This document shows, piece by piece, positions 40,516-49,852 of a stretch of DNA of 64,000 bases; within the stretch, counting starts at the first letter, position 1; the number at the start of each line of letters is the position of its first letter. This DNA comes from Xanthomonas arboricola (GTDB lineage: Bacteria; Pseudomonadota; Gammaproteobacteria; Xanthomonadales; Xanthomonadaceae): positions 1-64,000 of the forward strand of contig NZ_MIGY01000002.1 in assembly GCF_002940665.1 (NCBI RefSeq), given 5' to 3'. The notes beneath the pieces were generated by a model. That model had not been told where the DNA came from. It did not search any database and saw only the letters and a list, made by a program, of their open reading frames with translations. Position numbers and translations under genes: made by a program.

Positions 40516-42875
40516 AGGCCATGCGCCTGCATACCCGGATCGCGGCCTTTCTGGTGCTGGTCGTGCTCGCCACGCAGGCATTGACCTTCATCGCGGTGCA
40601 GGTCGCCACCGAGCGCAGCGTCAAGGCGCAGCTCGACGAGGAAATGCGGATCGGCGAGCGCGTCTGGCAACGCATCAATCTGCGCCGCGACGAACAGCTG
40701 ATGCAGTCGGCCTCGGTGCTGGCCGACGATTTCGGTTTTCGCGCCGCCGTGGCCAGCGGCGATGTGCCAACCATGCAATCGGCATTGCGCAATCACGCGG
40801 CGCGCATGTCGGCCCAGACCGCGCTGCTGCTGGCGCCGGATGGCGAATTCTTGACCGGGCTCGCCGATCTGCCGCAAGCCGAGCAGCTGCGCGCGGTGCA
40901 GACCCTGCTGCAGCAGGCGCAGCGCGATGGGCACGCGGTCGGCGTGGTCGCATTGGACCGACGCATCGTGCGGCTGGCGGTGGTGCAGGTGCTGGCACCG
41001 AGCCGGGTAGGCTGGATCGCGATCGGCAACGAATCCGGCGACGGTCTCGCGCAGGATTTCCGTTCCACCACCGGGCTGGATGCGACCTTCTTCACCGACG
41101 GTCCGCCGGTGCGCGTGCTGGCCTCCACCCTGGAGCCGGCGGCGCGCGCCGAATTTGCGCAGCAGTTGCCGGCCGCTCAACGCGCGCAGGGTGCGGCGGT
41201 TGCGTTGACCCTGGCCGAGTCGCGTTACCTGGTCAAACTGCGGTCGATCCAGGGCGACAGCCATGTGCGGGTCGCGCTGCAGGCCTCGCTGGATCGCGCG
41301 GTGGAGCCCTACCGCGTCCTCAGATTGCGCATCCTGCTGTTGGCCGGTCTGGCGACGGCTGCGGCGCTGGGTGTGGCGATCTTCCTGGCGCGCAGCGTCA
41401 GCCAGCCGGTCGCACAACTGGTACAGGCAGCACGGCGCATCCAACGCGGCGATTATCACACTGTGGTCCAGGTGCCACCCGGGCGCGAACTGGCCGAGTT
41501 GGCCGACAGCTTCGGGCGCATGCAGCAGCAGATCGCCAGTCGCGAGCAGCGCATCCTGCATCAGGCGCGCCACGATGCCTTGACCGGTCTGCCCAATCGC
41601 ATCTGGTTGCTGGAGCGGCTGAAGGAGGTGGTGGACCAGACCGTGGCTTCCGGCGGCACGGCGGCGGTGTTGATCCTGGATCTGGAACGCTTCAAGGAGC
41701 TCAACGACAGCCTGGGCCACGATTTCGCCGATCAGATCCTGATCGAGGCGGGCCGCCGCCTTGCCGACGTAGTGCAGCAGCCCAATCTCGTCGGGCGGCT
41801 GGGCAGCGACGAATTCATGGTGGTGGTGGCGCAGACCGACGTCACCACCGTGCAACAGGATGCGCAGCGCTTGCTGCTGCAGTTGCGCCGCCCGCTGGCG
41901 CTGCCGCAGGCGCGCATCCAGCTGGAAGCCAGCATCGGCATCGCCCTGATTCCCGAACACGGCGCCGATCCGGACACCTTGTTGCGCCGCGCCGACATCG
42001 CACGTCGCCAGGGCGGCAACGCCACCATCATCGGCGCCAGCGTGTATCGTCTGGGTCAGGACGAGCAGCATCTGCGCCGGTTGCGCCTAACCGGCGATCT
42101 GCGCCAGGCCATCGGCGGCAATGAGCTAACCTTGCGCTTTCAGCCCAAGATCTGCCTGCGCAACGATCGCGTCGAACAGGTGGAGGTGCTGGTGCGCTGG
42201 CACCATCCGGCGCTCGGGGCGATCGGCCCGGACGAATTCATTCCCTTGGCCGAGCACTCCGGCGTGATCCATCCCTTGACCCGCTTCGTGCTGGACGAGG
42301 CGCTACGCTGCCAGGCGCAATGGCGCAGGCAGGGGCTGGAGCTGGGCATGGCGATCAATCTCTCCGCACTGGATCTGTCCGACCCCGGCTTGCCGGATTA
42401 TGTGCGTGGCCGTCTGGAGCATCACGCGGTGCCGGCGCAGTCGGTCACCCTGGAACTGACCGAAAGCGCCTTGATGCGCGATGTCGAGTCCGCCCTGCAC
42501 ATGCTGCATCAGCTGCGCAGCGTTGGCGTACGTCTGTCCATCGACGACTTCGGCACCGGCTACTCCTCGTTGGCGCAGCTCAAGCGCATGCCGGTGAACG
42601 AATTGAAGATCGACAAGAGCTTTGTCATGCAGCTGGCCGAAGGCACCGACGATGCGTTCATCGTGCGCAGCACGATCGATCTTGGACATAACCTCGGCTT
42701 GAGCGTCATCGCCGAAGGCGTAGAAAGCGCCACTGCGCTGAGCCTGCTGCGCGGTTACGGCTGCGACATGGTGCAGGGCTATCTCTATTCGCCCGCATTG
42801 GAGGAGGTGCCGCTGATCGCCTGGTGCATGCGTCAACTCGATCTGGCGCCGACGGCGCAAGCAGGGATGCATTGA
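40512..42875 (+). CDS. Membrane GGDEF/EAL protein with periplasmic sensor and HAMP
   Basis: The 787-residue protein has a membrane helix (about 8-30), a periplasmic sensor region (30-275) and a second helix (about 277-297). HAMP (298-350), GGDEF (about 360-520) and EAL (about 535-780) domains follow. The GGDEF signature reads GSDEF (residues 431-435), so cyclase activity is doubtful. The EAL motif reads EVL (558-560), a variant found in active phosphodiesterases. The other catalytic positions are present: NLS, ELTES, DDFGTGYSS, KIDKSF, AEGVE and QGY. I infer a c-di-GMP phosphodiesterase tuned by a periplasmic signal. Overlaps on both sides tie it to the cupredoxin-like protein and DUF3034 genes. 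Confidence 0.93.
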   Translation: MKAMRLHTRIAAFLVLVVLATQALTFIAVQVATERSVKAQLDEEMRIGERVWQRINLRRDEQLMQSASVLADDFGFRAAVASGDVPTMQSALRNHAARMSAQTALLLAPDGEFLTGLADLPQAEQLRAVQTLLQQAQRDGHAVGVVALDRRIVRLAVVQVLAPSRVGWIAIGNESGDGLAQDFRSTTGLDATFFTDGPPVRVLASTLEPAARAEFAQQLPAAQRAQGAAVALTLAESRYLVKLRSIQGDSHVRVALQASLDRAVEPYRVLRLRILLLAGLATAAALGVAIFLARSVSQPVAQLVQAARRIQRGDYHTVVQVPPGRELAELADSFGRMQQQIASREQRILHQARHDALTGLPNRIWLLERLKEVVDQTVASGGTAAVLILDLERFKELNDSLGHDFADQILIEAGRRLADVVQQPNLVGRLGSDEFMVVVAQTDVTTVQQDAQRLLLQLRRPLALPQARIQLEASIGIALIPEHGADPDTLLRRADIARRQGGNATIIGASVYRLGQDEQHLRRLRLTGDLRQAIGGNELTLRFQPKICLRNDRVEQVEVLVRWHHPALGAIGPDEFIPLAEHSGVIHPLTRFVLDEALRCQAQWRRQGLELGMAINLSALDLSDPGLPDYVRGRLEHHAVPAQSVTLELTESALMRDVESALHMLHQLRSVGVRLSIDDFGTGYSSLAQLKRMPVNELKIDKSFVMQLAEGTDDAFIVRSTIDLGHNLGLSVIAEGVESATALSLLRGYGCDMVQGYLYSPALEEVPLIAWCMRQLDLAPTAQAGMH

Positions 42876-43747
42876 TGCACAGGTGGCGAGGCACGTTGCT
42901 GTCTGCGGCATTGGCCGGGCTGGGCCTCCCACCCGCGGCGGCGGTCGCAGGCGAGGGGCGTCTGCTCGCCACCGGTGGCGTGTCCATGATCGAAGGCAGC
43001 AGCGGTGGCGGCATCGTGCCGTGGGCCACGCTGTCGGGATACGGCACCCGCGACGAACTCGGCAGCGTGCTGTTCGCCACGCATGTGGACAGCGGCGACT
43101 ACCGGCTCGACGTGCAAGGTGCCGCGCTGACGGTCGGTAACCGGCTGGAACTTTCGCTGGCGCGGCAACGTCTGGATCTGGGTACCCTGCAGGATCGGCT
43201 GGGTCTGCCGTGGAATGCGCTCGGCCAGGATGTGTTCGGCGCCAAGCTGCGGGTCTACGGCGATCTGGTCTACGGACATGCGCCACAGGTCAGTGTGGGC
43301 GTGCAGTACAAGCGCCTGCGCGATGGCGCGCTGCCGCTGGCGATTGGCGCGCGCGACGATCACGGCACCGACGTCTATGTCAGCGCCAGCCGTCTGTTCC
43401 TGCAGGCAGCGGGCGGCTATCAACTGCTGCTCAACGGCACGTTGCGCGCGACCCGCGCCAATCAGACCGGCTTGCTCGGTTTCGGCGGCGATCGTCGCAA
43501 CGCCCGTCGGCTGGTCGGCGAAGCCAGCGCCGCCGTCGTGCTGTCGCCGGCGTGGGTGGTCGGCGTGGAGTATCGCGACAAACCCGACAACCTCGGCTTC
43601 GCCCGCGAGCAGGCCTGGGGCGATGCATTCGTGGCCTGGTTTCCCAGCAAGCATGTGTCCCTGACCGCGGCATGGGCCGAGCTTGGCGACATCGCCACGC
43701 TCATCGACCAACGCGGCCCCTATCTTTCCCTGCAGGTGGCGTTCTGA
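42875..43747 (+). CDS. DUF3034 family outer-membrane-like protein
   Basis: The 290-residue precursor has a signal peptide (cut near AVAGEG, about residue 25). The mature sequence begins GRLLATGGVSMIEGSSGGGIVPWA and continues as alternating beta strands ending in LSLQVAF. A terminal Phe and this amphipathic pattern fit an outer membrane beta-barrel. The overall sequence matches the uncharacterised DUF3034 family. The start ATG overlaps the GGDEF/EAL gene stop as TGATG, and the stop overlaps the globin gene in the same way. Confidence 0.82.
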   Translation: MHRWRGTLLSAALAGLGLPPAAAVAGEGRLLATGGVSMIEGSSGGGIVPWATLSGYGTRDELGSVLFATHVDSGDYRLDVQGAALTVGNRLELSLARQRLDLGTLQDRLGLPWNALGQDVFGAKLRVYGDLVYGHAPQVSVGVQYKRLRDGALPLAIGARDDHGTDVYVSASRLFLQAAGGYQLLLNGTLRATRANQTGLLGFGGDRRNARRLVGEASAAVVLSPAWVVGVEYRDKPDNLGFAREQAWGDAFVAWFPSKHVSLTAAWAELGDIATLIDQRGPYLSLQVAF

Positions 43748-44175
43748 TGAATCGACGGCTGCGCTGGCCCTTGCTGTGCATGCTGGCGCTGATGAGTGCC
43801 TGCGCCACCACGCAGCCGCGCCCCACGCTCTACGACGAGCTCGGCGGGCAGGCCGGTATCGAAGCGCTGGTGGAAACCATGCTGTCGCGCATCGCCGACG
43901 ACCAGCGCATCGTCGACAAGTTCGCGCGCGTCAACATCGTGATGCTCAACGAGCGCCTGGTGCAGAAGTTCTGCCATGTCGCCGACGGCCCGTGCCCGGA
44001 TACCGCCAAGTCGATGCAGCAGGCGCACGCGCACCTGGCCATTCGCGAAGGCGACTTCAACGCGCTGGTCGAGGATCTCAACTGGGCGATGGATCAGCGC
44101 AAGATTCCGCGCCGCACGCAGAACCGTCTGCTGGCGCGGCTGGCGGCCATGCACGGTGACATCGTCAATCACTGA
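43747..44175 (+). CDS. Group 1 truncated haemoglobin, predicted lipoprotein
   Basis: The 142-residue product opens with a lipoprotein signal: hydrophobic LLCMLALMSAC with the acylated Cys at residue 19. The globin domain follows (LYDELGGQAGIEALVETML). The proximal haem His is probably His-94 in MQQAHAHLAI, by alignment with the mycobacterial HbN pattern. FNALVEDL then matches helix G. Two further cysteines lie at 76 and 83. Truncated globins usually bind O2 or NO in the cytoplasm. A lipid anchor would put this one in the periplasmic space, next to the cupredoxin-like and DUF3034 partners. It is the last gene of the four-gene operon. Confidence 0.85.
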   Translation: MNRRLRWPLLCMLALMSACATTQPRPTLYDELGGQAGIEALVETMLSRIADDQRIVDKFARVNIVMLNERLVQKFCHVADGPCPDTAKSMQQAHAHLAIREGDFNALVEDLNWAMDQRKIPRRTQNRLLARLAAMHGDIVNH

Positions 44176-44456
44176 GGGTGTCGCACCACTGCCGCGCGCA
44201 GTGATGGACGCGCGTGGTCGTTCCTCATGACGGCAGCTTTCCACCCACGGACGACGACCTTGAGCGGGTCGTCCATGGCACCGGAAGTCCGCTCGCGACG
44301 TGTTGCCAGTCGCCCTGCGCTGCAGACAGGACCGAGGCCGTGGCCGGTATCGGCCGCGGCCATCGCAACGGACGAGCTGGCTGCTGCAGACGGCGCGCAG
44401 TCACGGGCGTGTGGCTGCGCACGCAAAACGCTGCAGGCAGCCGAAGCGCAGCCGCC

Positions 44457-45257
44457 TCACTGCAACGGACGTACCCGATGCGATCCGCGCGCCATCAGGC
44501 GCAATGCGAGCGCATGCGGCAACACGCGCAACGCCGCGTTGACCAGGCGATAGCGCCAGCCCGGCACGGCCAGTATCTGGCCACGCTCCAGCGCGGCAAT
44601 GCCGTACTCGGCCACGTCGTCGGCCTGCAGCCATGCCCAGCGGGGCAGGGTGGACATCGCCGCGCGGGTGCCGGTGACATCGTGAAACTCCGACCAGGCA
44701 AAGCCGGGACACAGCGCGCAGACCTTGACTGCGCAGTCGGCGTTTTCCAGCGCCAGTGATTCGCTGAAGCGCAGCAGGAAGCTCTTGCTGGCTGCGTACA
44801 GCGTCTGCCCGTCGGCACTCGGCGCCAGTGCGGCGAACGAGGCCACGTTGAGGATGCGGCCCTGGCCGCTGGCGCGAATCATCGGCAAGAGCCGCCAGGT
44901 CAACTCGCATACCGCGCCTACCATTACCTGCAGGAAGCGTGCATGCGTGGGCCAGTCGTTGTGCAGGTAGCGGCCCGGCACGCCGTAGCCGGCGTTGTTG
45001 ACCAGGGTGCCCACCGTCCAGCCATTGCGCTGGATCTGCGCGACCAGTGTTGTGGCCGCGCCGGGATCGCTCAGATCGGCCGGCACTACTTCCACCCGCA
45101 CCGACGGCCGCAACTCCACGGCCAGCGCCTGCAGCCGGTCGACCCGGCGCGCGGTCAGGATCAGCGGCACGCCACGCCTTGCGTAGGCGCGCGCAATCTC
45201 GCGGCCGATGCCGCTGGAGGCGCCGGTGACCAGCGCGAAGACAGGCGAAACGGACAT
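44457..45257 (-). CDS. Short-chain dehydrogenase/reductase
   Basis: The 266-residue NAD(P)-dependent oxidoreductase has TGASSGIG (cofactor loop, residues 11-18), NNAG (about 92-95), the catalytic Ser in NVASFAALAPSADGQ and Tyr/Lys in LYAASKSF. The C-terminal 40 residues form a hydrophobic helix region like that of DltE/YqjQ-type members. The substrate is unknown. It converges on the globin operon and is divergent from tpiA. Confidence 0.92.
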   Translation of the reverse strand: MSVSPVFALVTGASSGIGREIARAYARRGVPLILTARRVDRLQALAVELRPSVRVEVVPADLSDPGAATTLVAQIQRNGWTVGTLVNNAGYGVPGRYLHNDWPTHARFLQVMVGAVCELTWRLLPMIRASGQGRILNVASFAALAPSADGQTLYAASKSFLLRFSESLALENADCAVKVCALCPGFAWSEFHDVTGTRAAMSTLPRWAWLQADDVAEYGIAALERGQILAVPGWRYRLVNAALRVLPHALALRLMARGSHRVRPLQ

Positions 45258-45369
45258 GGCAGGTTCCCGTTGAAGGAGAGACAGGACAGGCGGGGGACAG
45301 AAGTGTGCCGGCTACCGACAGGGCATGGGCTATTCTGTCGCCTGTCTTCCACTCAGGAGCCTGCACCTG

Positions 45370-46122
45370 ATGCGTCGAAAACTTGTTGCCGGAAATTGGA
45401 AGCTGCATGGCAGCCGCGCCTTCGCCACCGAACTGGTGGCCCAGATCGCTGCTCACATGCCCCTGGAGGGTGTCGATGTCGTCATCCTGCCGCCATTGCC
45501 TTACCTGGGCGACCTGATCGAGGATTTCGAGGAGCACCACCTTTGTTTCGGTGCCCAGGATGTCAGCAGCAACGAGAAGGGCGCCTATACCGGTGAAGTC
45601 TCGGCCACCATGCTGGTCGATGTGGGCGCCGAATACGGCTTGGTCGGCCACTCCGAACGCCGCCAGTACCATCGTGAGAGCAGTGAGCTGGTGGCGCGCA
45701 AATTCGCCGCCGCCATGCATGCTGGGCTGATCCCGGTGCTGTGCGTGGGCGAGTCGCTGGAACAGCGCGAGGCCGACCAGACCGAGGCGGTGCTGCGCGC
45801 CCAGCTCGAACCGGTGCTGGCGCTGGTGGGGAGCGCGGGCTTCGCCCGCGCCGTGCTCGCTTATGAGCCGATCTGGGCCATCGGCACCGGCCGTACTGCC
45901 AGCCCGGAGCAGGCGCAGGCGGTCCATGCGTTCCTGCGTGGCGAAGTCGCGAGGGCGGATGCTAGAATTGCCGATTCTCTGCCCATCCTGTACGGGGGCA
46001 GTGTCAAGCCCGATAACGCCAGCGAGCTGTTTGCGCAGCCCGATGTCGATGGCGGGCTGGTCGGAGGCGCCTCGCTGGTCGCCGAGGACTTCCTGGCCAT
46101 CGCGCGTGCGGCGGCCGCTTGA
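45370..46122 (+). CDS. tpiA: Triosephosphate isomerase
   Basis: The enzyme interconverts dihydroxyacetone phosphate and glyceraldehyde-3-phosphate. The 250-residue TIM barrel has Lys-11 (AGNWKLHG), His-94 (VGHSERR) and catalytic Glu-166 (AYEPIWAIGTG), and ends with the phosphate loop GGSVKPDNA and GGLVGGASL. The ATG at 45370 starts at the conserved RRKLVAGNW. secG follows after 37 bases. Confidence 0.97.
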   Translation: MRRKLVAGNWKLHGSRAFATELVAQIAAHMPLEGVDVVILPPLPYLGDLIEDFEEHHLCFGAQDVSSNEKGAYTGEVSATMLVDVGAEYGLVGHSERRQYHRESSELVARKFAAAMHAGLIPVLCVGESLEQREADQTEAVLRAQLEPVLALVGSAGFARAVLAYEPIWAIGTGRTASPEQAQAVHAFLRGEVARADARIADSLPILYGGSVKPDNASELFAQPDVDGGLVGGASLVAEDFLAIARAAAA

Positions 46123-46159
46123 TTAACCCATTAAGTTTTGTCCGGGGACGGATTTCGAA

Positions 46160-46621
46160 ATGCTGATGTTGATCCTCAATGTGGTCTACGTGCTGGTCGC
46201 GCTGGCGATGATTGCGCTGATCCTGATGCAGCGTGGTGCGGGTGCTGCAGCCGGTTCCGGCTTCGGCGCCGGCGCGTCGGGCACCGTGTTCGGCTCGCAG
46301 GGCGCGTCGAACTTCCTGTCCAAGTCCACCAAGTGGCTGGCGGTGGTGTTCTTCAGCATCAGTCTGTTCATGGCGTGGTACGCCACCCACGGCGCGCGTC
46401 CCACCGACCAGAACCTGGGCGTGATGTCGCAGTCGGCTGCCCCGGCGCCTGCCGCTGCGGGCGAGCTGACTCAGCCGTTGCCGCAGGCGCCGGCTGCCGG
46501 CGCCGTGCCGACTGCTCCTTCGCAGCCAGTGCCTGCCGCAACGCCGGCGCAGTCCGCACCGGTCCAGCAGGCCCCTGCGGCACGCGAAGAAAACGCTTCA
46601 GAACCAGCACAAAAACACTGA
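46160..46621 (+). CDS. secG: Preprotein translocase subunit SecG
   Basis: This accessory subunit of the SecYEG channel aids protein export. The 153-residue protein has two membrane helices (about 3-22 and 55-74) around the conserved cytoplasmic loop LMQRGAGAAAGSGFGAGASGTVFGSQG. The C-terminal 70 residues are a Pro/Ala/Gln-rich tail longer than in E. coli SecG (110 residues). It is followed by tRNA-Leu, as in enterobacteria and pseudomonads. Confidence 0.95.
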   Translation: MLMLILNVVYVLVALAMIALILMQRGAGAAAGSGFGAGASGTVFGSQGASNFLSKSTKWLAVVFFSISLFMAWYATHGARPTDQNLGVMSQSAAPAPAAAGELTQPLPQAPAAGAVPTAPSQPVPAATPAQSAPVQQAPAAREENASEPAQKH

Positions 46622-46670
46622 AGCCGGTTACAATGCGCTGCGCACTGGGATGCCCAGCGGCGCAACGTAT

Positions 46671-46755
46671 GCCCAGGTGGCGGAATTGGTAGACGCACTA
46701 CCTTGAGGTGGTAGCGACTTAGGTCGTAGGGGTTCGAGTCCCCTCTTGGGCACCA
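46671..46755 (+). tRNA. tRNA-Leu (GAG)
   Basis: An 85-base class II tRNA with encoded CCA. The acceptor arms are GCCCAGG and CTTGGGC. The anticodon stem CTACC/GGTAG encloses the loop TTGAGGT with anticodon GAG at 46705-46707. A long variable arm (GCGACTTAGGTCGT) and the GGTTCGAGTCC T-arm follow. TACAAT at 46629-46634 could serve as a -10, or it may be cotranscribed with secG. No T-rich terminator follows it before nuoA. Confidence 0.97.
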
Positions 46756-46857
46756 TTGTTTGGCTGCAGTTCCTGCGCATCGCTTGTCGCGCGCGGGGTC
46801 TGCCTATACCCCATGCCGGCACGCGGCGCGTGCGGGCAGAGGCAAGAGAGAATCGCT

Positions 46858-47214
46858 GTGCTGGCCGAATATTTGCCGAGTCTGCTGTTTCTGATCGTCG
46901 CCACCGGTATCGGCATCGTGCTGATGCTGGTCGGTCGATTCCTCGGTCCGCGTAGTCCGGACCCGCGCAAGCTCTCGCCTTACGAGTGTGGCTTCGAAGC
47001 CTTCGAAGACGCGCGCATGAAGTTCGACGTGCGCTACTACCTGATCGCGATCCAGTTCATCGTGTTCGATCTGGAAATCATCTTCATCGTGCCGTGGACG
47101 CAGGTGTTCATGGAGATCGGCGCACGTTCGCTGGTCACCATGGGGCTGTTCGTCGGCATGTTGTTCCTCGGCTTTATCTATGTGTGGAAGAAGGGAGCGC
47201 TGGAATGGGAGTGA
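46858..47214 (+). CDS. nuoA: NADH-quinone oxidoreductase subunit A
   Basis: This is a membrane-arm subunit of complex I near the quinone site. From the GTG at 46858 it has 118 residues with three helices. The conserved loop [20 protein letters not shown] carries the Cys that changes exposure between active and resting states in relatives. The GTG is preferred because AGAGAG precedes it and it gives family length; the open frame extends back into the tRNA. It overlaps nuoB by 10 bases. GGGGT/ACCCC at 46795-46812 forms a small hairpin upstream. Confidence 0.94.
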   Translation: MLAEYLPSLLFLIVATGIGIVLMLVGRFLGPRSPDPRKLSPYECGFEAFEDARMKFDVRYYLIAIQFIVFDLEIIFIVPWTQVFMEIGARSLVTMGLFVGMLFLGFIYVWKKGALEWE

Positions 47215-47759
47215 TTCAGACCCTGGATCGTCTGATGACCAACCCGATGCCGGAAGGCCGGGTGGAAGACATCCTGCGCCCGGAAGGCGAAAACCCGCTG
47301 CTCGAGAAGGGCTACGTGACCACCAGCGTCGATGCGCTGCTGAACTGGGCGCGCACCGGCTCGATGTGGCCGATGACCTTCGGTCTGGCCTGCTGCGCGG
47401 TCGAGATGATGCATGCCGGCGCAGCGCGCCTGGATCTGGACCGCTACGGCGTGGTGTTTCGTCCGTCGCCGCGCCAGTCCGATGTGATGATCGTGGCCGG
47501 TACGCTGGTCAACAAGATGGCCCCGGCACTGCGCAAGGTCTACGACCAGATGCCGGACCCGAAGTGGGTCATCTCGATGGGCAGCTGTGCCAATGGCGGC
47601 GGCTACTATCATTATTCGTATTCGGTGGTGCGCGGTTGCGATCGCATCGTGCCGGTGGACATCTACGTCCCCGGTTGCCCGCCGACCGCCGAGGCGCTGG
47701 TTTACGGCATCCTGCAGCTGCAGAAGAAGATCTGGCGTACCCAGACCATCGCGCGCTGA
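47205..47759 (+). CDS. nuoB: NADH-quinone oxidoreductase subunit B
   Basis: NuoB carries cluster N2, the last [4Fe-4S] centre before quinone. The 184-residue protein has the ligands Cys-63, Cys-64 (ACCAVEMMH), Cys-128 ([11 protein letters not shown]) and Cys-158 (VPGCPP). The ATG at 47205 overlaps the end of nuoA. Confidence 0.97.
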   Translation: MGVIQTLDRLMTNPMPEGRVEDILRPEGENPLLEKGYVTTSVDALLNWARTGSMWPMTFGLACCAVEMMHAGAARLDLDRYGVVFRPSPRQSDVMIVAGTLVNKMAPALRKVYDQMPDPKWVISMGSCANGGGYYHYSYSVVRGCDRIVPVDIYVPGCPPTAEALVYGILQLQKKIWRTQTIAR

Positions 47760-47795
47760 CACCCGTCTTCTTCTACTGAGAGCAGCCAAGCCCCC

Positions 47796-48548
47796 ATGGC
47801 AGAGCAAGCATCTTCTTTCACTGACCGACTTGCGGCACGTTTCGCCGGTGCGCAGATCGCCGTGGCATTGCCGCGCGGCGAAGTGACGCTGGAAGTTGGT
47901 GCGGCCGATTGGCACGCCACCTGTCTGGCCCTGCGCGACGAGCTCGGTTTTGAGCAGCTCAGCGATCTGTGCGGCGTCGATTACCTGGGCTACGGCAGCG
48001 ACGAGTGGGACACCGCCGACGTGTCGTCGCAGGGCTTCAGCCGCGGCGTCGAGGGCAAGGCCGTCGGTCGTTTCGCCTGGGGCGAATTTCCCAGCCAGGA
48101 AAGCTCCGACGGCGCCCATCCGCAGCACATGCCCAAGCAGCGTTTTGCGGTGGTCGCACAGCTGATCTCCTACCAGCACAACCAGCGTCTGCGCGTGCGT
48201 TGCTACGCACCGGACGAACAAGTGCCGGTGGTGGCGTCGTTGACCGACATCTGGCCCGGCGTGAACTGGTTCGAGCGCGAAGCCTTCGACCTGTTCGGCA
48301 TCGTCTTCGATGGCCATCCGGACCTGCGCCGCATCCTGACCGACTACGGATTTGTCGGCCATCCGTTCCGCAAGGATTTCCCGCTGATCGGCAACGTCGA
48401 AGTGCGTTACGACGATGAGCGCAAGCGTGTCGTGTACGAGCCGGTGACCTCGGTCGAGCCGCGCGTCGGTGTGCCGCGCGTGATCCGCGACGACGCCCGT
48501 TATGAGACTGCCGCTGGTGAAGTGGGCAAGTCGGAGACCGCCAAGTGA
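47796..48548 (+). CDS. nuoC: NADH-quinone oxidoreductase subunit C
   Basis: This peripheral-arm subunit contacts NuoB and NuoD. The 250-residue protein contains the 30-kDa signature [24 protein letters not shown] followed by [13 protein letters not shown]. It is separate from NuoD, unlike the NuoCD fusion of E. coli. It overlaps nuoD by GTGA. Confidence 0.97.
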   Translation: MAEQASSFTDRLAARFAGAQIAVALPRGEVTLEVGAADWHATCLALRDELGFEQLSDLCGVDYLGYGSDEWDTADVSSQGFSRGVEGKAVGRFAWGEFPSQESSDGAHPQHMPKQRFAVVAQLISYQHNQRLRVRCYAPDEQVPVVASLTDIWPGVNWFEREAFDLFGIVFDGHPDLRRILTDYGFVGHPFRKDFPLIGNVEVRYDDERKRVVYEPVTSVEPRVGVPRVIRDDARYETAAGEVGKSETAK

Positions 48549-49852
48549 GTGAGTTCCGCCAGGCAACCGATGCCTTCGCGAGCAATCCTGTCGAAAGCAA
48601 GCAGGAAATCCGCAATTACACGATGAACTTCGGCCCGCAGCATCCTGCGGCGCACGGCGTGCTGCGCCTGATCCTGGAAATGGACGGCGAAACCGTGGTG
48701 CGTGCCGATCCGCATATCGGCCTGCTGCACCGTGGTACCGAGAAGCTGGCCGAATCCAAACCGTTCAACCAGTCGGTTCCGTACATGGACCGCCTGGATT
48801 ACGTGTCGATGATGTGCAACGAGCACGCCTACGTGCGCGCGATCGAGTCCTTGATGGGCATCGAAGTGCCCGAGCGTGCGCACTACATCCGCACCATGTT
48901 CGACGAGATCACCCGCATCAAGAACCACCTGATGTGGGTCGGGTCCAACGCGCTCGACCTGGGCGCGATGGCGGTGATGCTGTACGCGTTCCGCGAGCGC
49001 GAGGAATTGATGGACGTCTACGAGGCGGTCAGTGGCGCGCGCATGCACGCTGCCTACTACCGTCCCGGCGGCGTGTATCGCGATCTGCCCGATCGCATGC
49101 CCAAGTACAAGGAATCCCGCTGGCACAAGGGTGGGGCACTGAAGAAGCTCAACGCAGCGCGCGAAGGCTCGATGCTGGACTTCCTCGAGGATTTCACCAA
49201 TACCTTCCCGTCGCGCGTGGACGAGTACGAGACGCTGCTGACCGACAACCGTATCTGGAAGCAGCGTACCGTCGACGTCGGCATCATCAGCCCGGATCTG
49301 GCGCGTGCCTGGGGCATGACCGGTCCGATGCTGCGTGGCTCGGGCATCGAGTGGGACCTGCGCAAGAAACAGCCTTATGCCAAGTACGACGCGGTGGAGT
49401 TCGATGTGCCGGTCGGCACCAATGGCGATTGCTACGACCGCTATCTGGTGCGCGTGGCCGAGATGCGCGAGTCCAACCGCATCATCAAGCAGTGCGTGAA
49501 GTGGCTGAAGGCCAATCCTGGCCCGGTCATGGTCACCAATTTCAAGGTCGCTCCGCCAAGCCGCGAAGGCATGAAGGACGACATGGAAGCGCTGATCCAT
49601 CACTTCAAGCTGTTCAGCGAAGGCTACTGCGTGCCGGCCGGCGAAACCTACTGCGCGGTCGAGGCGCCCAAGGGCGAGTTCGGCTGCTACCTGATGTCCG
49701 ATGGCGCCAACAAGCCGTTCCGCGTACATCTGCGCGCGCCGGGCTTTGCGCATCTGTCGTCGATGGACGCGGTGGTGCGTGGCTATCTGCTGGCCGACGT
49801 CGTGGCGATGATCGGTACTTACGATTTGGTTTTCGGTGAGGTTGACCGATGA
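48545..49852 (+). CDS. nuoD: NADH-quinone oxidoreductase subunit D
   Basis: NuoD forms the quinone-binding pocket with NuoB. The 435-residue protein starts at a GTG overlapping the nuoC stop and has [22 protein letters not shown], where the conserved His acts near quinone, [14 protein letters not shown], and the C-terminal [18 protein letters not shown]. It overlaps nuoE by ATGA. Confidence 0.97.
   Translation: MSEFRQATDAFASNPVESKQEIRNYTMNFGPQHPAAHGVLRLILEMDGETVVRADPHIGLLHRGTEKLAESKPFNQSVPYMDRLDYVSMMCNEHAYVRAIESLMGIEVPERAHYIRTMFDEITRIKNHLMWVGSNALDLGAMAVMLYAFREREELMDVYEAVSGARMHAAYYRPGGVYRDLPDRMPKYKESRWHKGGALKKLNAAREGSMLDFLEDFTNTFPSRVDEYETLLTDNRIWKQRTVDVGIISPDLARAWGMTGPMLRGSGIEWDLRKKQPYAKYDAVEFDVPVGTNGDCYDRYLVRVAEMRESNRIIKQCVKWLKANPGPVMVTNFKVAPPSREGMKDDMEALIHHFKLFSEGYCVPAGETYCAVEAPKGEFGCYLMSDGANKPFRVHLRAPGFAHLSSMDAVVRGYLLADVVAMIGTYDLVFGEVDR

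Noticed and set aside
44176-44456. Short frames between the globin and dehydrogenase genes
   Set aside because: No ribosome site, no family similarity, and overlap with the 3' end of the dehydrogenase gene. I see nothing definite in this spacer.
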